64,000 nt of DNA from Clostridiales bacterium (lineage in GTDB: Bacteria > Bacillota > Clostridia > Christensenellales > Aristaeellaceae). The stretch spans positions 166,231 to 230,230 of the forward strand of contig SVGL01000002.1 in NCBI GenBank assembly GCA_015056325.1, written 5' to 3'. The notes beneath the pieces were generated by a model. That model was given only the letters and a program-made list of their open reading frames with translations, was not told the origin of the DNA and did not search any database. Numbering within the stretch: position 1 is the stretch's first letter; each line of letters opens with the position of its first letter. Of this stretch, positions 17,768 to 25,905 are shown piece after piece. Position numbers and translations under genes: made by a program.

Positions 17768-17858
17768 CCTGGTCACCTCATCATTTTCGCCCAAAGGCGA
17801 ACTTCCTTTTGGGTCTCCAAATGCGCCTCTGCCAAAAGGGCGGAAGGCATCTGAATAC

Positions 17859-17887
17859 ATTCTATTACAAAATCGTTACCATGTCAA
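17859..17887 (-). promoter_or_regulatory. Promoter of the SH3-repeat gene
   Basis: On the minus strand TTGACA (17882-17887) and TAGAAT (17859-17864) are separated by 17 bases, about 95 bases upstream of the start codon. Confidence 0.75.
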
Positions 17888-18012
17888 GGACGACCGACAG
17901 GAATCAACTGCATTTTCCCTTTGTAACATTTGTAAATTTATGTTCTTTTCCGGTTTTATCCGCCCGTTGGTCCATCCTGCGCCTCTTTCAGGCCCCAAAG
18001 GACATTTCCCGA

Positions 18013-18041
18013 TTGACAATGTCGCCCCTTCCCGCTACAAT
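18013..18041 (+). promoter_or_regulatory. Promoter of the gene at 18087
   Basis: TTGACA (18013-18018), 17-base spacer, TACAAT (18036-18041), 45 bases before the start codon. Confidence 0.8.
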
Positions 18042-18086
18042 AAATGTATACAGATCCCGTTCATTCGACCTGCACAGGAGGAGCTT

Positions 18087-18605
18087 ATGCAGCAGCTGTA
18101 TCTATGCGGCGTCCATGCCGCTCAAATGGCCGATCTTCTTTTCACCGCGCTGAACGTGCGCCCCGCAGGCTACCAGCTGACGCCCTTCACTGTGGGCGGC
18201 GGTCTGCGCGGCGACGCGCTGCATCTGCTGCTCCCGCCGGCCGCGCCCATGCACAATGACGTTCCCTGCCGCATCCGCCTGAGGGATGGCGACGAGACCG
18301 TCGTGCCCCGGGTGCTGGACGAGATTGCCGCCCCAAATCTGCTCCAGGCCATCAACGCCCATGCGCCCATCCTGCTCGGCGGTCTGAACGCGCAGATGCT
18401 CACCTGCCGCGCCTTCCGCGAGGCTGTGGTCACGGTGCTTTCCAGCCCGCGGACGGTGGTTGTCGCCGCCAGCGATGACGCAGAGGAAATCCTGCGCGCC
18501 CTGACTCCCGCTGACGCCCAGCTGTGGGAGCATGTGCCCGACTCCGCCGCAGAACGTGCCCGCTTGCTGGAGGAGCTCGTCGCCGAGGCCTCCATGCGGC
18601 TGTGA
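18087..18605 (+). CDS. Hypothetical protein, possibly a degenerate THEP1-type NTPase
   Basis: 172 residues, no signal peptide or membrane segment. The start is the ATG after AGGAGGAG; a longer frame reaches 17940 but runs through the promoter. I do not recognise it firmly. The middle resembles the nucleotide-binding family typified by THEP1: RPAGYQLTPF near residue 24, then APILLGGLNAQMLTCRAFREAVVTVLSSPRTVVVAAS, which resembles the Walker B and beta-strand part of that family. The expected P-loop Gly-Lys-Thr at the N-terminus is replaced by CGVHAAQMA. If related, it would be a non-hydrolysing remnant. It is expressed from its own good promoter. Confidence 0.5.
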   Translation: MQQLYLCGVHAAQMADLLFTALNVRPAGYQLTPFTVGGGLRGDALHLLLPPAAPMHNDVPCRIRLRDGDETVVPRVLDEIAAPNLLQAINAHAPILLGGLNAQMLTCRAFREAVVTVLSSPRTVVVAASDDAEEILRALTPADAQLWEHVPDSAAERARLLEELVAEASMRL

Positions 18606-18643
18606 ATTAAGCAGCTTCTCTTCATATTTTAATGAAACATTCC

Positions 18644-18672
18644 TTGAACTGCATGGCGCTGGCGTGTATACT
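18644..18672 (+). promoter_or_regulatory. Promoter of the gene at 18727
   Basis: TTGAAC (18644-18649), 17-base spacer, TATACT (18667-18672). Confidence 0.7.
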
Positions 18673-18726
18673 GATTCCGTCAGCAAGGCAAGATAACACT
18701 GAGTCATACATAAAGGAGGCACCCAA

Positions 18727-19185
18727 ATGAGCAATATCAAGAATTTCCTGCGCGATGTGGGATATTTCGGCATCGGCGCCGTCGCATCAGTCGCTGAAGT
18801 CGGCGGAAAAGCCATCAAGAGCCTGGTCAACAAGGGCGAGCAGACCCTGCGTGACAATCAGGAGACCATGGACGCGCTCAAGCGCAAAACCCGCGAGCTG
18901 GGCGACAGGATGAAGGCCACTGTGGAGAAGGCCACCACCAAGCCCGCCGCGCCGGTAAACGCCGCCGCCATGACCCCCGAGGAGCGTGCCGAGCTGCGCC
19001 GCCAGCTGGATGAAGCCGATCAGGCCGACGTGGTCTACCGCACCGATGAGCCCATTCCCGAAGAAGAGGCCGTCGAAGAAGAAGAAGCCGAGCCCGCTCC
19101 CGCCGAAGCTCCAGGCTCTGCAGAGCCGCCGGTTCTGGACATTCCCGAGGAAGACGATCCCCGCGATCCCTTCACCCGCTACTGA
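18727..19185 (+). CDS. Hypothetical small acidic-tailed helical protein
   Basis: 152 residues preceded by AAGGAGG. The N-terminal third contains a short hydrophobic, Gly/Ala-rich stretch (VGYFGIGAVASVAEVGGKAI), the middle is a charged helix (LRDNQETMDALKRKTRELGDRMKATVEKA), and the C-terminal third is a disordered Glu/Pro/Ala tail ending in DPFTRY. The pattern recalls phasin-like or granule- and membrane-associated helical proteins, but no family is recognised. It is monocistronic, with its own promoter and terminator. Confidence 0.7.
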   Translation: MSNIKNFLRDVGYFGIGAVASVAEVGGKAIKSLVNKGEQTLRDNQETMDALKRKTRELGDRMKATVEKATTKPAAPVNAAAMTPEERAELRRQLDEADQADVVYRTDEPIPEEEAVEEEEAEPAPAEAPGSAEPPVLDIPEEDDPRDPFTRY

Positions 19186-19201
19186 TTCCCATCACATGAA
19201 A

Positions 19202-19232
19202 AGCTCCCTGCTCAATCCCAGAGCAGGGAGCT
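19202..19232. terminator. Bidirectional terminator
   Basis: A 12-bp stem, AGCTCCCTGCTC with its complement, and a 7-base loop between two convergent genes; TTTTC follows on the minus side. Confidence 0.8.
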
Positions 19233-19247
19233 CATATTATGTAGGAA

Positions 19248-21479
19248 TTACTTGCCGAACAGGCTGTTCACCGCGTTGATAACCGCATTGGAGGTGTAGG
19301 TAGCACCGGCCACCACATCAGCATTCTCGAAGGGGCCCTTCTTGCCGATGAACTGGCTCAGGAACGCTTCCTCGGTGCAGGGCTTCGCGATGGCTTCCGT
19401 CTCACCGGAGGCGTCCACAACCATGGTGGCAATGGTGCCATCGGCATTCAGGGTGATCGTCACCTTCACGTCGGACAGCAGGCCCTTCGCGGAGGCGGTC
19501 TTCGCATCGCCAGCGGGGGCAGCTTCCTCAGCAGCGAACAGGCTGTTCACCGCGTTGATCACAGCATTGGAGGTGTAGGTCGCGCCAGACACAACCTCAG
19601 CGTTCTCGAAGGGACCCTTCTTGCCGATGAACTGGCTCAGGAACGCTTCTTCGGTGCAGGGCTTCGCAATCGCTTCGGTTTCGCCGGAGGCGTCCACCAC
19701 CATCGTCGCGATGGTGCCGTCCGCATTCAGGGTGATCGTCACCTTCACGTCGGACAGCAGACCCTTCGCAGAGGCGGTCTTCGCGTCACCAGCGGGGGCG
19801 GCTTCCTCAGCGGCGAACAGGCTGTTCACCGCATTGATCACAGCGTTGGAGGTGTAGGTCGCGCCGGACACAACCTCAGCATTCTCGAAGGGGCCCTTCT
19901 TGCCGATGAACTGGCTCAGGAACGCTTCCTCGGTGCAGGGCTTCGCAATCGCTTCGGTTTCGCCGGAGGCGTCCACCACCATCGTCGCGATGGTGCCATC
20001 GGCATTCAGGGTGATCGTCACCTTCACGTCGGACAGCAGACCCTTCGCGGAGGCAGTCTTCGCATCACCTGCGGGAGCGGCTTCCTCAGCGGCGAACAGG
20101 CTGTTCACCGCGTTGATCACAGCATTGGAGGTGTAGGTCGCGCCGGCCACCACATCAGCGTTCTCGAAGGGGCCCTTCTTGCCGATAAACTGGCTCAGGA
20201 ACGCGTCTTCGGTGCAGGGCTTCGCGATCGCTTCCGTTTCGCCGGAGGCGTCAACAACCATGGTGGCAATGGTGCCGTCCGCGTTCAGGGTGATCGTCAC
20301 CTTCACGTCGGACAGCAGACCCTTCGCGGAGGCGGTCTTCGCGTCACCAGCGGGAGCGGCTTCCTCAGCGGCGAACAGGCTGTTCACCGCGTTGATAACC
20401 GCATTGGAGGTGTAGGTAGCACCGGCCACCACATCAGCATTCTCGAAGGGGCCCTTCTTGCCGATGAACTGGCTCAGGAACGCTTCTTCGGTGCAGGGCT
20501 TCGCAATCGCTTCGGTTTCGCCGGAGGCGTCAACAACCATGGTGGCAATGGTGCCGTCCGCGTTCAGGGTGATCGTCACCTTCACGTCGGACAGCAGGCC
20601 CTTCGCGGAGGCAGTCTTCGCATCACCAGCGGGAGCGGCTTCCTCAGCGGCGAACAGGCTGTTCACCGCGTTGATAACCGCATTGGAGGTGTAGGTCGCG
20701 CCGGCCACCACATCAGCATTCTCGAAGGGGCCCTTCTTGCCGATGAACTGGCTCAGGAAGGCGTCTTCGGTGCAGGGCTTCGCGATCGCTTCCGTTTCGC
20801 CGGAGGCGTCAACAACCATGGTGGCAATGGTGCCGTCCGCATTCAGGGTGATCGTCACCTTCACGTCGGACAGCAGGCCCTTCGCGGAGGCAGTCTTCGC
20901 ATCACCGGCGGGAGCGGCTTCCTCAGCGGCGAACAGGCTGTTCACCGCGTTGATCACAGCATTGGAGGTGTAGGTAGCACCGGCCACCACATCAGCATTC
21001 TCGAAGGGGCCCTTCTTGCCGATGAACTGGCTCAGGAACGCTTCTTCGGTGCAGGGCTTCGCAATCGCTTCCGTCTCGCCGGAGGCGTCCACCACCATCG
21101 TCGCGATGGTGCCGTCCGCGTTCAGGGTGATCGTCACCTTCACGTCGGACAGCAGGCCCTTCGCGGAGGCAGTCTTCGCGTCGCCAGCGGGGGCGGCTTC
21201 CTCAGCGGCGAACAGGCTGTTCACCGCGTTGATAACCGCATTGGAGGTGTAAGTCGCGCCAGCAACCACATCAGCATTCTCGAAGGGGCCCTTCTTGCCG
21301 ATGAACTGGCTCAGGAAGGCTTCCTCGGTGCAGGGCTTCGCGATGGCTTCCGTCTCACCGGAGGCGTCCACCACCATGGTCGCGATGGTGCCGTCCGCAT
21401 TCAGGGTGATCGTCACCTTCACGTCGGACAGCAGGCCCTTCGCGGAGGCAGTCTTCGCATCGCCTGCGGGGGCGGAGGC
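19248..21479. repeat. Eight tandem 279-bp coding repeats
   Basis: Period 279 bp (93 codons); equivalent points fall at 19342, 19621, 19900, 20179, 20458, 20737, 21016 and 21295. Copies differ mostly at synonymous positions, so the array is young or homogenised by recombination, and copy number is likely to vary between strains or be misassembled. Confidence 0.95.
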
Positions 21480-22634
21480 TTCCACAGAGGGCTGCTCGGC
21501 GCCGGCCACAGCAATGCTGTTGATGGCCTTCACGACAGTGTTGGAGGTAATGGTTGCGCCAGACAGAACATCGAACTCCATCACCGGCACAGTCTTGCCG
21601 ATGAACTGGTTCACAAAGTTGGCGTCCTCGCCGCAGCGGGTGCCGTAGCCCTGGGTCTCGCCGGAGGTATCCATGGTCAGGGCGGTGATGGTGCTGTTCT
21701 CGTCCACGGTGAAGTTCACCTTCACGTCGGACTGGAAGCCAGCGGCGGACACGCTGTAATCGCCGGCAGCGACGCTGTCAGCATACTCGATGGGCTTGGG
21801 CTCACCGAAGACGGGGGTATCAGACTCGATGCCCAGGTAAGCACGCAGCGCGTCAGCGCCCTTGTTGGCAGCAGCCTTGACAGCGTCAGAGGTCACGGTA
21901 GCGCCGGCAATGGTGTCCAGCGCGCCGCCATTGACCAGGTCAACGCCGATGAACTGCTCCAGCTTGTCCTCGGCCAGCCACTTGCCGCCGATGGTGCCGG
22001 TCTCGCGGAAGTTGTTATCGCCGATCTTCGCGCCGACAATCTCACCCTCCAGGTTCACGCCCAGGGTGACAGCAACAGCGCCGCCGTAGCCTTCCGCAGA
22101 GGCGGACACGCAGTAGCCGACCTTGCCCTCCTGGCGCACGAAGGGAGCGGTCTTGCCCACGAACTGGCTGATGAAGCCCTCATCCTGGGCGCAGCGGGTA
22201 CCGAAATTGGGCGTTTCGGAGGCAGAATCAATGGTCAGGCTGGCCACAGCGCCCGCCTCATCCAGGGTGACGGAGACCACCACGTCGGACTGGAAGCCCT
22301 TGGCGGAAGCGGTCAGATCCTCCGCCTCGACGGCGGCGTTCACCGCTTCGATCACGGCCTCGGAGGTCACGGTAGCGCCGGAGAGGGCGTCCACGATGTT
22401 GCCCTTGCTCCAGGCTTCCACCAGCACAACGCTCTTGTCGGCGCCCTCGAGCTTCACCTCTTCATAGGCGGTGGCACTCAGCACAGCGCTGAAGTTTGCA
22501 GCACGGGCGGCCGCCTTGTGCTCCTCGATGGGGCCTGCGGTCACAGCATTGGTGGCAGCCAGCGCCAGCGCGGCGACCAGGCAGATGATCGTCAGCACCA
22601 GGAATGCGGGCAGCTGCTTCTTGTTGTTGGACAT
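19248..22634 (-). CDS. Multi-flavin FMN-binding repeat protein (RnfG/FMN_bind family)
   Basis: 1128 residues. An N-terminal membrane anchor (LPAFLVLTIICLVAALALAATNAVTAG) opens an RnfG-like start (TNAVTAGPIEEHKAAAR). Three diverged FMN-binding domains follow, with flavinylation motifs DALSGAT, DTIAGAT and DVLSGAT. Eight near-identical 93-residue repeats come next, each with NADVVAGATYTS or NAEVVSGATYTS. ApbE attaches FMN to the Thr of such (S/T)GAT motifs, so up to 11 FMN groups could sit on one chain outside the membrane. Two of the eight repeats have Ser and six have Ala at the first motif position. The start at 22634 follows AAGGAGG; the frame extends to 22661. The ApbE gene lies 147 bases upstream on the same strand. 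A role in extracytoplasmic electron transfer is strongly suggested; donor and acceptor are unknown. Confidence 0.92.
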   Translation of the reverse strand: MSNNKKQLPAFLVLTIICLVAALALAATNAVTAGPIEEHKAAARAANFSAVLSATAYEEVKLEGADKSVVLVEAWSKGNIVDALSGATVTSEAVIEAVNAAVEAEDLTASAKGFQSDVVVSVTLDEAGAVASLTIDSASETPNFGTRCAQDEGFISQFVGKTAPFVRQEGKVGYCVSASAEGYGGAVAVTLGVNLEGEIVGAKIGDNNFRETGTIGGKWLAEDKLEQFIGVDLVNGGALDTIAGATVTSDAVKAAANKGADALRAYLGIESDTPVFGEPKPIEYADSVAAGDYSVSAAGFQSDVKVNFTVDENSTITALTMDTSGETQGYGTRCGEDANFVNQFIGKTVPVMEFDVLSGATITSNTVVKAINSIAVAGAEQPSVEASAPAGDAKTASAKGLLSDVKVTITLNADGTIATMVVDASGETEAIAKPCTEEAFLSQFIGKKGPFENADVVAGATYTSNAVINAVNSLFAAEEAAPAGDAKTASAKGLLSDVKVTITLNADGTIATMVVDASGETEAIAKPCTEEAFLSQFIGKKGPFENADVVAGATYTSNAVINAVNSLFAAEEAAPAGDAKTASAKGLLSDVKVTITLNADGTIATMVVDASGETEAIAKPCTEDAFLSQFIGKKGPFENADVVAGATYTSNAVINAVNSLFAAEEAAPAGDAKTASAKGLLSDVKVTITLNADGTIATMVVDASGETEAIAKPCTEEAFLSQFIGKKGPFENADVVAGATYTSNAVINAVNSLFAAEEAAPAGDAKTASAKGLLSDVKVTITLNADGTIATMVVDASGETEAIAKPCTEDAFLSQFIGKKGPFENADVVAGATYTSNAVINAVNSLFAAEEAAPAGDAKTASAKGLLSDVKVTITLNADGTIATMVVDASGETEAIAKPCTEEAFLSQFIGKKGPFENAEVVSGATYTSNAVINAVNSLFAAEEAAPAGDAKTASAKGLLSDVKVTITLNADGTIATMVVDASGETEAIAKPCTEEAFLSQFIGKKGPFENAEVVSGATYTSNAVINAVNSLFAAEEAAPAGDAKTASAKGLLSDVKVTITLNADGTIATMVVDASGETEAIAKPCTEEAFLSQFIGKKGPFENADVVAGATYTSNAVINAVNSLFGK

Positions 22635-22781
22635 GATTGTTGCCTCCTTATTTTCGGCCATCCCCCAGCGTGTGGCTGGGTGGTGGCTTCACTTGCTCAT
22701 TGTAAACAATGATCGGCGTTCGTCGGGTATTGCCCGACCTTTGAGTCGATGTATATCTGGGGAAATGGGGGTACCATTGGG

Positions 22782-23840
22782 TCACTGATAATTGTACTTT
22801 TGTTCAAAGCCGTCGGTGAAGAGCACCGAGCCGTCTTTTTTGATGAACATGGCGTCCAGGCCCTGGCTCGCCGCCAGTTCAAGGGCCTTTTCGCTGCCGA
22901 TGACGATGCAGGCCGTGGCCAGAGCATCCGCAGTCATGGAGGAATCCATCACGAAGGTGGCGCTCACCAGATCGGACTGGGCGGGCCAGCCGGTCTTGGG
23001 ATCCAGGATGTGGTGGAAGCGTACCCCACCGAAGTTGAACCCCCGCTCATAGGTGCCGCTGGTGACCACGGTGCAGCCCTCGGTGTAGATGATGCCCTTG
23101 TAGGTGTAGGTCTCCTCCGGATTGGTGATGCCCACGCTGAAGCGGGATCCATCCGGCTTCCTGCCCACAGTATAGACATTGCCGCCCAGGGAGATGATAC
23201 CTGCGTAGGCCTTCTCCCTGATGAGCTCCGCCACCTTGTCCGCGATGTAGCCCTTGGCGATGCCGCCCAGGTCGATCTGCATCCCGGCAGGGAGGGTCAC
23301 CGTGTTGTTCTCCCCCAGGACGATCTTCTGGTCATCCACCAGGTGCAGCATGGAGAGCCGCTTGTCATCTGTGGGGATGACGTTGGTCTCCACGCCCGTG
23401 AAGGTCCACAGGGCAGTCACCGGCGCGATGGTGATGGAGAAGGCTCCACCGGTCAGCGCGCTGATATCCTTGGCCCGGCGCAGGATCTCCCAGGTTTCGG
23501 GATCCACTGTGACGGTCTGGCCCGCCGCATTGTTGATGCGGCTGACGTCGCTGCCCTGGATGGTCTTGCTCAGCAGCTTCTCGTAGCGGCTGCATTCCGC
23601 CCAGACCTCGTTCACCAGGTCTTCGGGGGCGCCCCACAGCGTCAGGGTCACCACCGTATCAAAGTAGAAGCCGACGCCGGTGGTCTTCTTGTTGGGGTCG
23701 GGAGTCTCCTCCGCCTGGGCGGCGGGGATCAGCCCCGGCTGTACGCCTGTATCCGTGCCCCCGGTGCAGCCCGTCAGCAGCAGGCACACCAGCAGCAGCG
23801 ACAGCATCCGCAGCCACATATTCGATTGTCTTTTTGTCAT
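22782..23840 (-). CDS. apbE: FAD:protein FMN transferase (ApbE), lipoprotein
   Basis: 352 residues. ApbE transfers FMN from FAD, with Mg2+, onto Thr in (S/T)GAT motifs of exported proteins. A lipoprotein signal is visible (LLLVCLLLTGC), placing it on the outer face of the membrane. Family motifs include FYFDTVVTLTLWG, IDLGGIAKGYIADKV, SLGGNVYTVGRKPDG, HHILDPKTGWPAQSDL and MTADALATACIV, the last two holding metal-binding Asp/Thr residues. Its ATG overlaps the stop of the NusG-domain gene in an ATGA arrangement. The next gene downstream is its obvious substrate, the FMN repeat protein. Confidence 0.96.
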   Translation of the reverse strand: MTKRQSNMWLRMLSLLLVCLLLTGCTGGTDTGVQPGLIPAAQAEETPDPNKKTTGVGFYFDTVVTLTLWGAPEDLVNEVWAECSRYEKLLSKTIQGSDVSRINNAAGQTVTVDPETWEILRRAKDISALTGGAFSITIAPVTALWTFTGVETNVIPTDDKRLSMLHLVDDQKIVLGENNTVTLPAGMQIDLGGIAKGYIADKVAELIREKAYAGIISLGGNVYTVGRKPDGSRFSVGITNPEETYTYKGIIYTEGCTVVTSGTYERGFNFGGVRFHHILDPKTGWPAQSDLVSATFVMDSSMTADALATACIVIGSEKALELAASQGLDAMFIKKDGSVLFTDGFEQKYNYQ

Positions 23841-24208
23841 TCTGTCACCGCCAGTTCAATGCTCACCCGATTGGGCAGGCAGATGATGAATTGCTGATTG
23901 GGCCGGAATTCCCAGTTGTCCACCGTAACCTCGCCCATCTTGACGCACAGCTGATTGTCACAGGTGGAGGAGAGCATCACCGCGCCGTGGTCGCTCACTT
24001 CCACCACGTTGACGCAGCCATCGTCCTGCTTCACAGTGACCGTCTGCGGCCTGGACAGGGGGACGCGGGTATATTCCTTGCCGTCGATGGTGATGATAAC
24101 CATGTCCTCCTCCACCGCCGTCATGGGGCGGTTGAGCAGCACCCCCGCCAGCAGCGCCAACGCCGCCAGCAGGATGATTCCGATCACCAGGAGATTTTTC
24201 TTATCCAT
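23837..24208 (-). CDS. NusG domain II-containing membrane-anchored protein
   Basis: 123 residues: an N-terminal membrane anchor ([20 protein letters not shown]) then an extracytoplasmic NusG_II-type domain with the family pattern [12 protein letters not shown] and [13 protein letters not shown]. The paired Cys residues (CDNQLC) could form a disulphide. Such proteins are regularly found beside ApbE, FMN-binding and Rnf-like genes in Bacillota; the exact role is unknown. It is the first gene of the minus-strand flavinylation operon, with GAAAGGGG upstream. Confidence 0.85.
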   Translation of the reverse strand: MDKKNLLVIGIILLAALALLAGVLLNRPMTAVEEDMVIITIDGKEYTRVPLSRPQTVTVKQDDGCVNVVEVSDHGAVMLSSTCDNQLCVKMGEVTVDNWEFRPNQQFIICLPNRVSIELAVTE

Positions 24209-24255
24209 GGGGCCCCTTTCTGTCGCATATATCGCGGCACAAAGATACAGAATAG

Positions 24256-24284
24256 ATTATATCACGTCATTTCGCCTGCGTCAA
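24256..24284 (-). promoter_or_regulatory. Promoter of the NusG_II-apbE operon
   Basis: On the minus strand TTGACG (24279-24284), 17-base spacer, TATAAT (24256-24261). Confidence 0.8.
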
Positions 24285-24413
24285 CCAAAGTCACGCAATT
24301 CCGCAGCTTCCAACATCAGAAAAATATTTGCAGGATTTCTGTTTCACCGCGGCGAATTAATGTTATCATCAAGGCATCACCCGATGCACAACATTTATGA
24401 GGAGGATTTCAAT

Positions 24414-24956
24414 ATGAAGAGCATTAAAGGCACCAAGACCGAGCTGAACCTGATGGAGGCCTTCGCCGGCGAGTCCATGGCCCGCAACAAGTACACCTAC
24501 TTCGCCTCCAAGGCCAAGAAGGACGGCTATGTGCAGATTGCCGAGCTGTTCGAGGCCACCGCCAACAATGAGAAGGAGCACGCCAAGATGTGGTTCAAGC
24601 TCCTGGAGGGCGGCAAGATCCAGGATACCGCCACCAACCTGCTCCACGCCGCTGAGGGCGAGAACGCCGAGTGGACCGACATGTACGCCCGCATGGCGGA
24701 CGAAGCCGACGCCGAAGGCTTCCCGGAGATCGCGGCCAAGTTCCGCATGGTCGGCCAGGTGGAAAAGGCCCACGAGGAGCGCTACCGCAAGCTGCTGGCC
24801 AATGTGGAGAACGGCCTGGTCTTCTCCCGCGACGGCGACATGATCTGGGAGTGCGGCAACTGCGGCCACATCATGGTCGGCAAGAAGGCCCCCGAGATCT
24901 GCCCCGTGTGCGATCATCCCCAGTCCTATTTCGCCATCAAGGCTGAGAACTACTAA
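24414..24956 (+). CDS. rbr: Rubrerythrin
   Basis: 180 residues. An N-terminal ferritin-like four-helix domain carries di-iron ligand motifs ([59 protein letters not shown]). A C-terminal rubredoxin-type knuckle follows ([12 protein letters not shown] and [11 protein letters not shown]; four Cys bind one iron). It reduces hydrogen peroxide in the cytoplasm of anaerobes using electrons from rubredoxin or NADH-dependent reductases. The start follows GAGGAGG. It is divergent from the flavin operon, and a T-rich terminator follows. Confidence 0.96.
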   Translation: MKSIKGTKTELNLMEAFAGESMARNKYTYFASKAKKDGYVQIAELFEATANNEKEHAKMWFKLLEGGKIQDTATNLLHAAEGENAEWTDMYARMADEADAEGFPEIAAKFRMVGQVEKAHEERYRKLLANVENGLVFSRDGDMIWECGNCGHIMVGKKAPEICPVCDHPQSYFAIKAENY

Positions 24957-24964
24957 GCTTTTCC

Positions 24965-25001
24965 GCGCTCTCCCAAGTTTTCGGGAGAGCGCTTGTTTTT
25001 T
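24965..25001 (+). terminator. Terminator after rubrerythrin
   Basis: GCGCTCTCCC (24965-24974) pairs with GGGAGAGCGC (24983-24992), followed by a T-rich run. Confidence 0.9.
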
Positions 25002-25013
25002 ACGTTTTCACAC

Positions 25014-25042
25014 TTGACAAATGATCTATTCTTTCTTACAAT
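25014..25042 (+). promoter_or_regulatory. Promoter of the single-domain FMN-binding gene
   Basis: TTGACA (25014-25019), 17-base spacer, TACAAT (25037-25042). An 8-bp inverted repeat, ATTAGGGA (25051-25058) with TCCCTAAT (25065-25072), lies just downstream in the leader and could be an operator or an RNA stem. Confidence 0.8.
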
Positions 25043-25094
25043 AAAAGCAAATTAGGGAAGTAAATCCCTAATAAAAGAAAGGTGGTAACTCCAT

Positions 25095-25607
25095 ATGAAA
25101 AAGTTCCTCTCTCTGCTGCTGGTTCTGTGCATGCTGGTTCCCTTCGCCGCCATGGCTGAGGAAGCTCCCGCCATCAAGCTGGGTCAGACCCAGTGGGCTG
25201 CCCACGGCACCAAGTGCTTCGCCGTGATGACCGTCGTCCTGGAGGGTGACGTGATCGTCGCCGCTCTGATCGACGAGTACCAGGTTGGCGCCGGCATGGT
25301 TGGCGTGCCCAACAGCGAGAACGGCTTCGGCGGCTTCGCCGACGGCAAGGTGCTCTACTCCAAGCGCGTGAACGCTGAAGCCTACAGCGCCAACATGGCC
25401 GGTGCCGGCTCCACCGTCGCTCTGGACGTGAACTACGATCTGATCCAGGCTTTCTGCGTCGGCAAGACCGTTGCTGAGCTGGAAGCTGCCATCGCCGGCT
25501 TCGGCGGTGAGGCTCAGGCTGCCGTTGACGCCGTCTCCGGCGCCACCCTGGTGGATACCCTGGGCTACCTGCAGGGCCTGCTGGCTGCCGCCAAGGCTGC
25601 GAAGTAA
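25095..25607 (+). CDS. Secreted single-domain FMN-binding-like protein
   Basis: 170 residues. A signal peptide (MKKFLSLLLVLCMLVPFAAMA) precedes a small domain that ends in AVDAVSGATLVDTLGYLQGLL. DAVSGAT fits the ApbE target pattern D-x-x-(S/T)-G-A-T, so one FMN may be attached covalently. The rest (TKCFAVMTVVLEGDVIVAALIDEYQ) resembles the first strands of FMN_bind domains. It is probably a second substrate of the ApbE encoded 1.3 kb away. It is unanchored, so it could be a soluble carrier outside the membrane. It has its own strong promoter and terminator, suggesting high expression. Confidence 0.8.
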   Translation: MKKFLSLLLVLCMLVPFAAMAEEAPAIKLGQTQWAAHGTKCFAVMTVVLEGDVIVAALIDEYQVGAGMVGVPNSENGFGGFADGKVLYSKRVNAEAYSANMAGAGSTVALDVNYDLIQAFCVGKTVAELEAAIAGFGGEAQAAVDAVSGATLVDTLGYLQGLLAAAKAAK

Positions 25608-25623
25608 TCCCCGCACACACCTG

Positions 25624-25648
25624 CGCCTCCCTCCGGGGAGGCGTTTTT
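25624..25648 (+). terminator. Terminator after the FMN-binding-like gene
   Basis: CGCCTCCC and GGGAGGCG with a 4-base loop, followed by five T. Confidence 0.9.
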
Positions 25649-25774
25649 ACATGTCTGCAATATTTTTCCGCAATTTCCCTTTGCAGCTGAAAGAAAACCG
25701 CCGCCTGATTCGTTATTATTGTTGCAGGCGGCCAAAATTCTCCAGTCGATGCCAGCTTCGGTGAAATTTAGCGC

Positions 25775-25803
25775 TTGCACGTTTGCCTTTTAGCGTGTAC
25801 AAT
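25775..25803 (+). promoter_or_regulatory. Promoter of the peptidoglycan-binding lipoprotein gene
   Basis: TTGCAC (25775-25780), 17-base spacer, TACAAT (25798-25803). The rest of the gap from 25649 holds nothing I can identify. Confidence 0.75.
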
Positions 25804-25905
25804 AGTATTTGTACATTTACATTTGTTACACATGAACGGGGGCCCGTCTCCCGATGACCATTTGGGCGACCTTGTGCCGCCTCAGGAATTCAAGGAGGAT
25901 ATCCC

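Noticed and set aside
13715..17854. 1379-codon plus-strand frame
   Set aside because: Antisense of the SH3-repeat gene; no signal peptide, motif or ribosome site, whereas the minus frame has all three.
19248..21479. CRISPR or non-coding satellite
   Set aside because: The 279-bp period is a multiple of three, keeps one open frame and differences are mostly synonymous, so it is a protein repeat.
22718..22738. GTCGGG..CCCGAC hairpin between apbE and the FMN repeat gene as a terminator
   Set aside because: The stem is only six bases and no T-run follows on the minus strand.
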